DNA of 64,000 nucleotides, from assembly GCF_010509575.1 (NCBI RefSeq), contig NZ_CP048437.1, positions 2,666,001 through 2,730,000 of the forward strand. The letters run 5' to 3'. The position numbers were made by a program, and so were the translations under genes. Each line of letters begins with the position of its first letter. Positions within the stretch are counted from its first letter, which is position 1. Positions 34,064 through 43,064 of the stretch are shown one piece after another. This stretch comes from Faecalibacterium duncaniae. GTDB lineage: Bacteria > Bacillota > Clostridia > Oscillospirales > Ruminococcaceae. The notes under the pieces were generated by a model. That model searched no databases. It was not told where the DNA came from and saw only the letters and a list, made by a program, of their open reading frames with translations.

Positions 34064-34270
34064 CAAAACGCCCTCCCCTGTGACAAACCGCACAAAGGAG
34101 GGCGTGATTCAACGGTTCACATCCAGACGGGGCCGCAGACGGCCCCATCTGCACCCAAGTCCATGCAGCAGCGGGATGCAGGCCATGCACCGCGGGTCTT
34201 ACCTTCGTCCGCAGCACAACTCCCCGTTGATGCGGCACTTAACGCGCATGGCCTTACTCTGTTGATGGTC
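34064..34270 (-). promoter_or_regulatory. Tetrahydrofolate (THF) riboswitch plus terminator
   Basis: On the minus strand the conserved THF-aptamer blocks follow in order: GAGTAAGG, GCGCGTTAAGTGCCG, ACGGGGAGTTGT, GGACGAAGGTAAGACCCGCGGTGC, ATCCCGCTGCTGCATGG (about 34268-34155). Downstream is a terminator CGCCCTCC / GGAGGGCG followed by TTTTG (34104-34064). High THF should stop transcription before folT-folC. Confidence 0.9.
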
Positions 34271-34272
34271 TT

Positions 34273-34301
34273 ATTATATGCCTTTTTCCGGCCCATTGCA
34301 A
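34273..34301 (-). promoter_or_regulatory. Promoter of folT-folC
   Basis: TTGCAA (34301-34296), 17-base spacer, TATAAT (34278-34273) on the minus strand, just before the riboswitch. Confidence 0.8.
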
Positions 34302-34373
34302 CCACAACTCCCATCATCTTTCCCAATTCGCGGGGCAGATTTTTGGCGGGGTGCACAATTCCGGCCTACACAA

Positions 34374-34412
34374 AAAGCCCTCCGGTGCGTCTCGTCCCGG
34401 AGGGCTTTGGGG
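34374..34412 (-). terminator. Terminator of the alkaline phosphatase gene
   Basis: Stem AAAGCCCTCCGG / CCGGAGGGCTTT with a T-rich end on the minus strand. Confidence 0.88.
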
Positions 34413-34430
34413 TACAAAAGGTCTGGTCAA

Positions 34431-35978
34431 TTACTGCACATCGGTCAGCTCAGCCAGCTTGTGGAAGATCTCGGTGTTGTCATACACGCCGCGGAACTTG
34501 TCTGCCCCCTGACCACGGGCGTAGAGGTTCACCATGGCACCGGTGTGGGCGTAGGTGGTGTGGTCCACACCGGACTTGTGGTTGATGGTGTGGCAGATGG
34601 CCATGCTGAAGGGGATGTAGGTGCCATACAGCTCGTAATCCTGCTGGCTCATCTTGCTCTGGCTGGAAGAGCCGACCTTGAGGGTGCGCTCGTAAGCGGT
34701 GCGCAGGTTCTCCACCTCGTAGTCGGTCAGCAGCAGCTTGCCTGCGCTGGCGGCATCGGGGTCGGTGGGCAGGGTCAGGCCGAAGTTTGCCTTCACGTCC
34801 TGCATAGCGGTCTCAAAAGGAGTCTGATTCTTCACGTAGTTGTTCACATAGGTGGAATCGAACTTTGCGTAGGACATCTTCTGGTGGGCCAGGTTGGTCA
34901 GGAAGGTATCGTAGTTGGTGGTCTTGTAGCCAATGCCCAGACCACCGGTCTCGTGGTCAGCGGTCACCAGGATCAGGGTGTCGTCGGGGTGCTGGGCATA
35001 AAACTCCACAGCGGCCTGCACTGCGTTGTGCATCTCGATCACATCATGGATGGAGGCAGCGGCATCGTTGGCGTGGCAGGCCCAGTCGATCTTGCCGGAC
35101 TCCACCATCATAAAGAAGCCGTTGCTGTTGTCCAGCAGCTCAATGCCCTTGCGGACATAGTCGGTCAGCTGCCACTCTCCCGGAGCAGCATCCATGGCGT
35201 AGTTCATGGACTTGCCGTCGGCCAGGTTCTCGGCAATGATCAGGGTCTTGCCGGCCCCGGCCTTCAGGGCAGCAGCACCGGCCTGGGTGGTGACAACATG
35301 GTAACCAGCCTGTGCAGCCACCTCGTGGTTGTTGGGGTCGGTGCCATCGCCGTTCACCTTCTGGAACTCGCCGCCTGCGAAATACTCAAAGCCGGAGTTT
35401 GCCAGCTCCACGCCGATCTGATAGTAGTTCTTGCGGGTCTTCTGGTGTGCATAGAAGGCAGCAGGGGTAGCGTGGTCAATATTCACCGTGGAAACAATGC
35501 CAACCTTGTAGCCCTTCTGCTTATGGAGCTTCTCCGCAATGGTCTCATAGGGCACATCACGGGTCCAGGGGCACATATTGATGACACCGCTCTCGGTCTT
35601 TTTGCCGGAAGCGATGGAGGTGGCGGTGGAAGCGGAGTCCGGGCAGAAGGAGGTGCTGTCGTAGGTGGTCACGCTGCCCACCTCCGGGAACTGGGTAAAG
35701 CTCAGCTCTGCCTCGGTGATGGCACCGTTGTTGGTGACAGTGCCCTGATAGAACCGGGCAGACTGGATCTGGGCAGTGCCCATGCCATCGCCGATGAACA
35801 GGAAGATGTACTTGGGCTTCTTCTGGAACAGGCCAAAGCAGTTCTCCTCGTCAGCTGCGGTGGAAGCGGCCGGAGCGGCAGCGTTTGCAGCCACAGGGGC
35901 AGCAGTCATCAGACCGGCGGCAGATGCCACAGCACCCACTTTCAGGAAGTTGCGGCGGGACATTTTATGTTCTTTCAT
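34431..35978 (-). CDS. Tat-exported alkaline phosphatase (PhoA family)
   Basis: A 515-aa protein; GAGAGGA precedes ATG 35978. Signal peptide with the twin-Arg motif MSRRNFLKVG, then Ala-rich core and cleavage near AANAAAP (about residue 33). Catalytic core: FIGDGMGTAQIQSARF binds the first metal; the nucleophile Ser lies in CPDSASTATSIASG (about residue 114). Further metal ligands are in VESGKIDWACHAND and LVTADHETGGLG. The closing H..G zone is VDHTTYAHTGAMVNLYARG. It frees phosphate from organic esters outside the cell. Folding before export by Tat fits a metalloenzyme. Confidence 0.94.
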   Translation of the reverse strand: MKEHKMSRRNFLKVGAVASAAGLMTAAPVAANAAAPAASTAADEENCFGLFQKKPKYIFLFIGDGMGTAQIQSARFYQGTVTNNGAITEAELSFTQFPEVGSVTTYDSTSFCPDSASTATSIASGKKTESGVINMCPWTRDVPYETIAEKLHKQKGYKVGIVSTVNIDHATPAAFYAHQKTRKNYYQIGVELANSGFEYFAGGEFQKVNGDGTDPNNHEVAAQAGYHVVTTQAGAAALKAGAGKTLIIAENLADGKSMNYAMDAAPGEWQLTDYVRKGIELLDNSNGFFMMVESGKIDWACHANDAAASIHDVIEMHNAVQAAVEFYAQHPDDTLILVTADHETGGLGIGYKTTNYDTFLTNLAHQKMSYAKFDSTYVNNYVKNQTPFETAMQDVKANFGLTLPTDPDAASAGKLLLTDYEVENLRTAYERTLKVGSSSQSKMSQQDYELYGTYIPFSMAICHTINHKSGVDHTTYAHTGAMVNLYARGQGADKFRGVYDNTEIFHKLAELTDVQ

Positions 35979-36044
35979 ACGATAATTCCTCTCTTATCCT
36001 GAGCCCTCCCGGGCCCTGTTGCAATGTATCTTGGGAACGGTTCT

Positions 36045-36099
36045 ATTGTACCCGTTCGGAGAAAGAGGGGAAACCATGGTAAGGCAAATCTTAGGTAAA
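36045..36099 (-). promoter_or_regulatory. Candidate Pho-box promoter of the alkaline phosphatase gene
   Basis: On the minus strand the -10 TACAAT (36050-36045) and a poor -35 TTTCCC (36073-36068) with a 17-base spacer. Directly upstream are two direct repeats TTTACCT and TTTGCCT exactly 11 bases apart (36099-36082), the spacing used by PhoB/PhoP. A weak -35 next to 11-bp repeats suggests activation under phosphate starvation. Confidence 0.45.
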
Positions 36100-36207
36100 C
36101 CTTGGGCAATGAAAAACAGGAATTGGTAAAAAACAGGTGGTCTTTGTAAAATCGGATTGTTCCTGCCCGCAGGCACTTTTATTCCGTCAGGATTCGCCCC
36201 GGATCGG

Positions 36208-36236
36208 TTGCATCCGGTGGGCAAATCGTGTATACT
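36208..36236 (+). promoter_or_regulatory. Promoter of the PfkB-like gene
   Basis: TTGCAT (36208-36213), 17-base spacer, TATACT (36231-36236). Confidence 0.75.
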
Positions 36237-36272
36237 GTAACCCGATTTTTATTTGCGGAGGGAGGGGTGCAC

Positions 36273-37091
36273 ATGTCCGTTTTGTGTCTGGGCGAAGTCT
36301 GGCTGGAGCTGAACGCCGCCACGGCTCCGGAACTGACGGAGACATTCCGGGCGCAGACCGGCGGCTGGGGTGCAGGCTTCTGCCGCCAGTACGCCGCATT
36401 GGGCGGGCAGGCGGCTCTGCTGGCCCAGCTGGGAGCCGACCCCTTTGGCCGCAAGCTGGCGGCCCAGCTTGCCCGGGATGGTGTGGATTGCTCCCTGCTC
36501 TGCTTCACGGATGCCTTCCCCACACCGGTGGTGTTCACCGGAGAGGACACCGCTCTGCCCTACCGTGCCCACACCGCCGGGCTGGCCCTTGGGCCGGAAC
36601 AGCTGGAGGCCGCCCCGTTCCGGGGAGCCTCTGCCTTCTGCTTTTCCTCCGCCGGGCTGGTGGACAGCCCCCTGCGGCTGGCCCACCTCGAAGCCCTTGC
36701 CGCCGCCCGGGATGCCGGGGCGCTCTGCTGCTATCTTCCCCGGCTGGCGCAGGCCGCGCCCTACTGGCCGCAGCGGGAGGCCCTGTGCCAGACCGCCCTG
36801 CAGTTTCTTGACCGGGCAGACGTTCTCTTTTTAGAGGAGAGCGACCTGCTCCTCCTCTTCGGCTCCCGGGAGCTGCGCACAGCCCTGTTTGCCCTGTTCA
36901 CCGGCCATGTGCAGCTGATCTTTTTCTACAAAAAGGACAGGATTCTCGCCTTTACACGCAGTGTTATGGCTTCTGCCGCAAAAAAAGACCAGAGCCCCGC
37001 TCTGGTCTTGTATCGGATGGAGAAAATGATGCTCCCTGTCTCCTCTCTGCCCAGATTAAAGGAATCTGAGCTGAACGCGCTGATCGGATAG
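36273..37091 (+). pseudogene. Truncated PfkB-family sugar kinase
   Basis: The open frame encodes 272 aa; GGAGGGAGG precedes ATG 36273. Residues 1-235 follow the ribokinase/fructokinase fold: SVLCLGEVWLELN, ALGGQAALLAQLGADPFGRKLA (residues 47-68), DVLFLEESDLLLLF (about 193-206). The fold breaks after LIFFYKKDRILAFTRS: the ATP-site GAGDAF motif with the catalytic Asp and about 60 residues are missing. The remaining frame runs through a terminator hairpin. The nucleotide-binding end was probably lost by deletion, so catalysis is unlikely, although promoter and ribosome site are intact. Confidence 0.7.
36985..37012. terminator. Terminator inside the PfkB-like open frame
   Basis: AAGACCAGAG / CTCTGGTCTT with a 4-base loop, preceded by A7. 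It lies within the last 35 codons of the frame, supporting the view that this tail is not genuine coding sequence. Confidence 0.7.
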
Positions 37092-37430
37092 CCACCTGCC
37101 GCTGAGATGGCGGCGGAAGCCAAACAAAAACAGCCAGCGCCGTGGAAAGGAGGAGAAAGCGGCGCTGGCTGTGTATGAGAACTCCCAAACATTTGCGGCT
37201 GTCAGGAGATGGTTGGTAGTCTGTCCGCTGCCTTGGCTATTGCCTCGCATCAGCAGGGGACAGTGTTTTTTAAAGGGGCCGCGCCGCCCGGTTTCTGCCG
37301 GAGATGCGCGGTTTTCATTGCCTGCATGGCATCTTGGGAGGATGTTTTTCTGTTCCTCCCTGACTGCACCCTTATTGTACAGGATAAAAATGGAGTTTCT
37401 TTGTGAGGAATTTGAACAAATTGAAAATAA
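37092..37430. other. Non-coding stretch, about 340 bp
   Basis: No gene supported on either strand. It holds one strong hairpin, CCAGCGCCG / CGGCGCTGG, at about 37137-37172, and an AT-richer end near 37380-37430. Confidence 0.45.
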
Positions 37431-37476
37431 ACGGAGCCGCTGCACATCATTTTGTACAGCGGCTCCGTTTTTTACG
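37431..37476 (-). terminator. Terminator of the MarR/ABC operon
   Basis: ACGGAGCCGCTG / CAGCGGCTCCGT around a 17-base loop, flanked by T-rich sequence on both strands; it lies ten bases beyond the ABC gene stop. Confidence 0.85.
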
Positions 37477-37484
37477 ACTTTTCT

Positions 37485-39407
37485 TTAATTTTCGGCCAGA
37501 TTACCGGTGTAGAGCTGGTAGTACTTGCCCTTCTTGGCGATCAGCTCGTCGTGGCTACCGCGCTCGATGATGCGGCCCTGCTCCAGAACCACGATGCAGT
37601 CTGCATTGCGGACGGTAGACAGGCGGTGGGCAATGACAAAGCTGGTGCGGCCATACATCAGGCCGTCCATGCCCCGCTGGACCAGCGCCTCGGTGCGGGT
37701 ATCAATGGAGGAGGTCGCCTCGTCCAGGATCAGCACCGGGGGATCGGCAACTGCGGCGCGGGCAATGGCCAACAGCTGGCGCTGGCCCTGCGACAGGTTT
37801 GCGCCGTCGTTGGTCAGCATGGTGTTGTAGCCATCGGGCAGACGCTTGACAAAGCCATCGGCATTGGCCAGCTTTGCGGCGGCAATGCACTCCTCATCGG
37901 TGGCATCCAGACGGCCATAGCGGATGTTCTCCATGACCGTGCCGGTGAACAGGTGGGTATCCTGCAGAACGATGCCCAGAGAGCGGCGCAGATCGTCCTT
38001 TTTGATCTTGCGGATGTTGATGCCATCATACCGGATCTTGCCGTCTGCGATATCGTAGAAGCGGTTGATCAGGTTGGTGATGGTCGTTTTGCCGGCACCG
38101 GTGGAGCCGACAAAGGCGATCTTCTGGCCCGGGCGGCCATAGAGGTTGATCCCGTGCAGAACAGTCTTTTCCGGCACATAGCCAAAATCGACATCGGTAA
38201 AGGTGATGTCGCCCGCCAGCTTGTGGTAGGTGGTGGTGCCGTCGTGGTGGGGATGCTTCCAGGCCCAGATGCCGGTGCGCTCGGTGGTCTCCACCAGCTC
38301 GTCATCCTTGCCATACTTGACGTTGACCAGGGTGACATAGCCCTCGTCGGCCTCGCTGGTCTCGTCCATCATCTTGAAGATACGCTCCGCACCGGCCAGT
38401 GCCATGATCACGCTGTTGGCCTGCATGGACACCTGGCTGATGGGCATATTGAAGCCCTTGTTCAGGCTCAGGAAGGCCATCACGGTACCCAGGGTCATGC
38501 CGCCGACATTGCCAACGGCCATGGCTGCGCCCGCCAGAGCACAGACTGCATAGCTGATATTGCCCAGCTGTGCGGTAACGGGCATGATGATGTTGGCGTA
38601 GTTGTTGGCCTGCTTGGCGCTTTCCTTCAGCTTATCGTTCAGCTGCCGGAAGCCATCCAGAGCCTTCTGCTCGTGGGTGAACACCTTGACGACCTTCTGG
38701 CCCTCCATCATCTCTTCGATGTAGCCGTTCACCTTACCCAGATCCTTCTGCTGGGCCACAAAGTACTTGCCGCTCATGGAAGTGATCTTCTTGGAGCAGA
38801 ACAGCATCAGGGTCACCATCAGCATGGTGACAACGGTGAGCTGCCAGCTCATCAGGCACATGCTGGTGAACACGGACACGATGGTGATGGCGCTGGACAC
38901 CAGCTGGGGGATGCTCTGGCTGATCATCTGGCGCAGGGTGTCCACATCGTTGGTGTACACCGACATGATGTCGCCGTGGGGGTGGGAGTCAAAATACCGG
39001 ATGGGCAGGCTTTCCATGTGGGTGAAAAGCTGGACGCGCAGGTTGCGCAGGGTACCCTGGGTCACGTTGACCATGATACGGGCGTTGAGCCATGCGGCCA
39101 GCACGCCGATGGCATAGATGCAGCCGATGCGCACCAGTGCGCCTGCCAGCGGGCTGAAGTCCGGCGTGGCCTGCTTGGTCATGGGGACGATGTAATCATC
39201 GATCAGGGTCTTGAGGAAAAGGCTTGCCTGCACATTTGCCAGCGCGCTGACGATGATGCAGACCAGCACAAGGATGCAGTGGGGCAGATAGTGCTTGAAC
39301 ACCTCATCCATGATCCGCTTGAGCAGCTTGCCCGGGTTCTCGACCTTCGGCTTGGGGCCGCCCATCCTACGGGGGCCGGGGCCCTTTACTTCTTTCACCT
39401 GTGCCAT
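37485..39407 (-). CDS. Multidrug ABC exporter, second half-transporter
   Basis: A 640-aa protein. Its ATG shares one base with the first half-transporter stop (TAATG). A Pro/Lys-rich leader (KGPGPRRMGGPKPKVENPGKLLKR) precedes six membrane segments (residues 40-330) and an ATPase (residues 390-630): Walker A VGSTGAGKTT, Q-loop VLQDTHLF, signature LSQGQRQLLAIARA, Walker B VLILDEATSSID, H-loop VIAHRLST. The insertion ELVETTERTGIWAWKHPHHDGT in front of the ATPase fits the canonical half of BmrCD/EfrCD/LmrCD-type heterodimers. Confidence 0.93.
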   Translation of the reverse strand: MAQVKEVKGPGPRRMGGPKPKVENPGKLLKRIMDEVFKHYLPHCILVLVCIIVSALANVQASLFLKTLIDDYIVPMTKQATPDFSPLAGALVRIGCIYAIGVLAAWLNARIMVNVTQGTLRNLRVQLFTHMESLPIRYFDSHPHGDIMSVYTNDVDTLRQMISQSIPQLVSSAITIVSVFTSMCLMSWQLTVVTMLMVTLMLFCSKKITSMSGKYFVAQQKDLGKVNGYIEEMMEGQKVVKVFTHEQKALDGFRQLNDKLKESAKQANNYANIIMPVTAQLGNISYAVCALAGAAMAVGNVGGMTLGTVMAFLSLNKGFNMPISQVSMQANSVIMALAGAERIFKMMDETSEADEGYVTLVNVKYGKDDELVETTERTGIWAWKHPHHDGTTTYHKLAGDITFTDVDFGYVPEKTVLHGINLYGRPGQKIAFVGSTGAGKTTITNLINRFYDIADGKIRYDGINIRKIKKDDLRRSLGIVLQDTHLFTGTVMENIRYGRLDATDEECIAAAKLANADGFVKRLPDGYNTMLTNDGANLSQGQRQLLAIARAAVADPPVLILDEATSSIDTRTEALVQRGMDGLMYGRTSFVIAHRLSTVRNADCIVVLEQGRIIERGSHDELIAKKGKYYQLYTGNLAEN

Positions 39408-41158
39408 TACTGCTCACCTCCCTGCTTGTCAAAATCGCCGCCGCCCTGGGTCTGGCTGTTGTAAACTTCCTGATAGATCTTGTTTGTCTTGAGCAGCTCC
39501 TCGTGGGTGCCCAGGCCGTTGATCTGGCCGTTGTCCAGCACCAGGATGCGGTCTGCATCCTGCACGGAGGAGATGCGCTGTGCAATGATGATCTTGGTGG
39601 TACCGGGGATCTCCTCCCGGAAGGCCTTGCGGATCTTGGCATCGGTGGCGGTATCCACGGCGCTGGTGCTGTCGTCCAGGATCAGCACCTTGGGCTTGCG
39701 CAGCAGCGCGCGGGCAATGGTCAGGCGCTGCTTCTGGCCGCCGGACACGTTGGAGCCGCCCTGCTCGATCCAGGTATTGTACTTGTCGGGGAAGCGCTCG
39801 ATGAACTCATCGGCGCAGGCCAGCTTGGCCACCCGGATGCACTCTTCCTCGCTGGCGTTCTCATCGCCCCAGCGCAGGTTGTCGAGGATGGTGCCGCTGA
39901 ACAGAACGTTCTTCTGCAGCACCATGGAGACTTCCCGGCGGAGGACATCCAGGCTGTAATCCTTAACGTCCACGCCGCCCACCTTGACAGAGCCGGTCTC
40001 GGCATCATACAGGCGGGGGATCAGCTGCACCAGACTGGATTTTGCACTGCCGGTGCCGCCGATGATGCCCAGCGTCTCGCCCGGCCGGATGCTGAAGGTG
40101 ACATCGTTCAGGACAGGCTGGCCGGAGCCGTGCTTATACTTAAAGGTAACGTGGTCAAACTCAATGCTGCCGTCTGCCACCTGCTGCACCGGCTGCTTTG
40201 CCGGGGGCAGGTCAGTGGTCTCGTCCAGCACTTCCACGATACGGCGGGCAGAAGCGGCGGACATAGCGATCATCACAAAGGCCATGCTCAGCATCATCAG
40301 GGCCATCAGGATGTTCATAATGTAACCGAACAGGGCGTTCAGCTGGCCGGTGGTGATCGCACCATTCAGGACATAATGTGCGCCGAACCAGCTCAGGGCG
40401 ATGTTGCAGCCGTACACAGAGACCAGCATGGCGGGATTGTTGAAGCTCAGACGGCTCTCGGCGTGGACGAACTGCTTGTACAGGCTCTCGCAGGCCTTGG
40501 TGTACTTCTCGTTCTCAAAGTGCTCCCGGACAAAGCTCTTGACCACGCGGATGGCCGAGACATTCTCCTGCACGGAGGCGTTCAGGTTATCGTAGTTCTT
40601 GAACACCTTGTCAAAGATGCCGAAGGTGGGAACCATAATGCCTGCCAGCACTGCCACCAGGAACACGATCGCCACCAGGAACACCATGGTCAGCGAGCGG
40701 CTGATCATGGAGGCCATGATGAGCGCGAAAACCAGATGGACGGGGGCACGCACGCACATGCGCTCGATCATCTGGAACGCGTTCTGCAGGTTGGTCACGT
40801 CGGTGGTCATACGGGTGACCAGACCGGCCGTGGAATACTTGTCGATGTTGGAGAACGAGAAATGCTGGATGTTCTCATACATCGCATCGCGCAGGTTGCC
40901 TGCAAAGCCGGTGGATGCCGTGGCAGCAAACCTGCCGGCCAGCACGCCCAGCAGCAGGGCAATGGCCGCCACCAGGAAGGTGAGCAGGCCGTACTTGATA
41001 ACGGCGTTCATATCGCCCTTTTCAATGCCCTGGTCAATGATCACGGCCATGATGGTGGGCAGCAGCACATCCATGATGGCTTCCAGAGCAGAGAAGATCG
41101 GTGTCAGGATCGCGGCGCGCTTGTACTCGCCCAGATGTGACACAAGTTTTTTGATCAT
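39407..41158 (-). CDS. Multidrug ABC exporter, first half-transporter
   Basis: A 583-aa protein; AGGAGGA precedes ATG 41158. Six membrane segments (residues 15-320), then ATPase: Walker A IGGTGSAKSS (the usual Gly before Lys is Ala), Q-loop VLQKNVLF, signature VSGGQKQRLTIARAL, Walker B VLILDDSTSAVD. In the Walker B the catalytic Glu is replaced by Asp (DDSTS), the hallmark of the degenerate half in asymmetric heterodimeric exporters. It pairs with the 640-aa canonical half. First exporter gene after the MarR regulator. Confidence 0.93.
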   Translation of the reverse strand: MIKKLVSHLGEYKRAAILTPIFSALEAIMDVLLPTIMAVIIDQGIEKGDMNAVIKYGLLTFLVAAIALLLGVLAGRFAATASTGFAGNLRDAMYENIQHFSFSNIDKYSTAGLVTRMTTDVTNLQNAFQMIERMCVRAPVHLVFALIMASMISRSLTMVFLVAIVFLVAVLAGIMVPTFGIFDKVFKNYDNLNASVQENVSAIRVVKSFVREHFENEKYTKACESLYKQFVHAESRLSFNNPAMLVSVYGCNIALSWFGAHYVLNGAITTGQLNALFGYIMNILMALMMLSMAFVMIAMSAASARRIVEVLDETTDLPPAKQPVQQVADGSIEFDHVTFKYKHGSGQPVLNDVTFSIRPGETLGIIGGTGSAKSSLVQLIPRLYDAETGSVKVGGVDVKDYSLDVLRREVSMVLQKNVLFSGTILDNLRWGDENASEEECIRVAKLACADEFIERFPDKYNTWIEQGGSNVSGGQKQRLTIARALLRKPKVLILDDSTSAVDTATDAKIRKAFREEIPGTTKIIIAQRISSVQDADRILVLDNGQINGLGTHEELLKTNKIYQEVYNSQTQGGGDFDKQGGEQ

Positions 41159-41192
41159 CTGTTGTAATCCTCCTGAAGTTTATTTGCAGGGG

Positions 41193-41669
41193 TCATTCCA
41201 GCCCCTTGCGCAGCTTGTTCAGTAACCGCAGAAGCTCTGCGTTTTCCTCTTCCGTCAGCAATCCGGCCACAAACTCATCGGTCTGGTGCAGGGAGAGCAT
41301 CGTCTTTTCATGGACGCGCACCCCCTCTTCCGTCAGGATCAGCCGTTTGAGCCGGGCATCCTGCGGCACGCTCTGGCGTTCGATGTAGCCCTTGCGCTCC
41401 ATCAGCTGCAGGATGTTCGTCACGGTCGAGCGTGTGATGGAGAACTCCCGTTCGATATCGCGCTGGTACACGGGGTCGTTCTTGTGCCAGTAGAGGTAGC
41501 TCATGATCCAGTCGTGCATGGGGGTCACGTTGTCCACGTTGTTCTCCCGATGGAACTGGTTGATCTTGCGGAAGATCAGGTTGTTCACCCGGCGCACCTG
41601 TGCCGGGATGACCTGCGGTGGCTCCCATGGGGGGTTGCAGCAGGGTTGCTTGGTGCTTTCATCGTGCAT
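41193..41669 (-). CDS. MarR-family regulator of the ABC exporter
   Basis: A 158-aa protein; AAGGGAAA precedes ATG 41669. Winged helix: MHDWIMSYLYWHKNDPVYQRDIEREFSITRSTVTNILQLMERKGYIER (residues 51-98), wing VPQDARLKRLILTEEGVRVHE, closing dimer helices. The N-terminus has a Cys/Pro-rich extension (KQPCCNPPWEPPQ) not usual for MarR, whose two adjacent Cys could sense oxidation or metal. It leads the operon with two exporter genes, so it likely represses itself and them until a drug binds. Confidence 0.92.
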   Translation of the reverse strand: MHDESTKQPCCNPPWEPPQVIPAQVRRVNNLIFRKINQFHRENNVDNVTPMHDWIMSYLYWHKNDPVYQRDIEREFSITRSTVTNILQLMERKGYIERQSVPQDARLKRLILTEEGVRVHEKTMLSLHQTDEFVAGLLTEEENAELLRLLNKLRKGLE

Positions 41670-41736
41670 AATGGTTTCCCTTTTGAATTGTTTGTGACAG
41701 GACTGTTTTCTTTAGAACTGTTTGATGCCGTACAAT

Positions 41737-41765
41737 ATCATAACGCACGATTCGATCATTGTCAA
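41737..41765 (-). promoter_or_regulatory. Promoter of marR-ABC operon
   Basis: TTGACA (41765-41760), 17-base spacer, TATGAT (41742-41737) on the minus strand. Confidence 0.8.
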
Positions 41766-41788
41766 TAGGAGACGCAAAATAAAATTCA

Positions 41789-41820
41789 GAAGCGCCCCAC
41801 CGAACGGCAGGGCGCTTCCA
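41789..41820. terminator. Stand-alone hairpin between divergent marR and MFS genes
   Basis: GAAGCGCCC / GGGCGCTTC with a 13-base loop. On the minus strand it is followed by TTTTATTTTG. It lies upstream of both neighbours, so it may insulate the marR promoter. Confidence 0.5.
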
Positions 41821-41933
41821 CTGGGCGCTGATTTTGCTTCTGTTGGCTCAACATCCCTTGCTTTCTGACCAGAATATGCTTTAATAAAAGCAACTACGGG
41901 CACTGCGCCCCCGAATACTGCAAGGAGAACCCT

Positions 41934-43064
41934 ATGGAACAACGGAACACCCGCCTGCGGAACGCGGGCTTCGTCACCTTCTTTTTCAGCGGCATCTGCA
42001 CCATTTCCAGCGGTGTGGTGGTCAGCCTGCTGCAGGAAGAATACGGCTTTGCCTACGGCATGACCGGCACCCTGCTCAGCCTGCTGAGCATCGGCAACCT
42101 GCTGGCGGGCCTGCTGGCCGGTGCGCTGGTGGGAAAAATGGGCATGAAGCCAAGCGTCCTGCTGCTGACCATCGGCTATGCGGTGGGCTACGGCCTGATG
42201 GGCCTGACCGGCCTGCCCATTCTGCTGGCGCTGGCCTTCTTCATTGTAGGCATTGCCAAGGGCAGTGTCCTGAACACCTGCACCATCCTTGTCAGCGGCA
42301 ACTCTGCAGACCGCACCCGGGGCATGAACACCATGCACGCCTGCTACGCCTGCGGTGCCCTGCTCTGCCCCTTTCTGATCTCTGCCGCGGCCAGGGTCAG
42401 CACCACGCTGGCCGTGCTGGCACTGGCGGCGCTGGGTCTGGTGCTCTGGCTGGTATACCTGTTCACCCCCATGGCAGGCCGCGCCAAGGCCAAAGAAGCT
42501 GTCACCGATTGGAACTTTTTGCGCTCCTCCCGCTTCTGGCTGCTCACCGGCCTGCTGTTCTGCCAGAACGCCGCCGAGCAGAGCGTTGTGGGCTGGATGG
42601 TCACCTACTTCAAGGACAGCGGCATCATTGCAGGCACGCTGGCGGCCTATACCGTCACCGTGATGTGGGGTGCCACCCTGATCGGCCGCCTGCTCATCGC
42701 CTTTGTGTTCCCGCTCCAACAGCCCCGCAAGGCCATGGTGTTTATGGCTGTTTTCTGCACTGCCTTCTACTTTGCCATGATGCAGACCCACAGCCAACTG
42801 CCTGCCATCCTGCTGCTGTTCGCCTTTGCCTTCTCCATGGCCGGTATGAACCCCACCGCCGTGGCCAGCGCCGGTAAAATGACCACCGTGACCAGCATGG
42901 GCATCATGCTGCCGGTGGCATCCAGCGGCGCGATCCTGATGCCCTGGGTCATCGGCAAGGTAGCTGAAAGCGCCGGTCTTGCTGTTGGTATGGCAACCAA
43001 CATCGTGCCCTGCGTAGGGCTGATCGTCTTTGCAATTCTGGTGTCCAGAATGCGTGAGGAGTAA
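41934..43064 (+). CDS. Major facilitator superfamily transporter
   Basis: A 376-aa protein; AAGGAGA precedes ATG 41934. About twelve hydrophobic segments in two halves. MFS motif A-like loop GALVGKMGMKPSVLL (residues 61-75) after TM2, and a second similar loop ATLIGRLLIAFVFPLQQPRKAM in the C-half. The NTMHACYACGALLCPFL stretch with paired Cys is seen in sugar or organic-acid carriers of the FucP/Tsg group. Substrate unknown. Single gene with palindromic copy 7 right at its stop codon. Confidence 0.88.
   Translation: MEQRNTRLRNAGFVTFFFSGICTISSGVVVSLLQEEYGFAYGMTGTLLSLLSIGNLLAGLLAGALVGKMGMKPSVLLLTIGYAVGYGLMGLTGLPILLALAFFIVGIAKGSVLNTCTILVSGNSADRTRGMNTMHACYACGALLCPFLISAAARVSTTLAVLALAALGLVLWLVYLFTPMAGRAKAKEAVTDWNFLRSSRFWLLTGLLFCQNAAEQSVVGWMVTYFKDSGIIAGTLAAYTVTVMWGATLIGRLLIAFVFPLQQPRKAMVFMAVFCTAFYFAMMQTHSQLPAILLLFAFAFSMAGMNPTAVASAGKMTTVTSMGIMLPVASSGAILMPWVIGKVAESAGLAVGMATNIVPCVGLIVFAILVSRMREE

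Noticed and set aside
37056..37445. Minus-strand open frame of 129 codons
   Set aside because: Random-looking composition, crosses a strong hairpin, no ribosome site.
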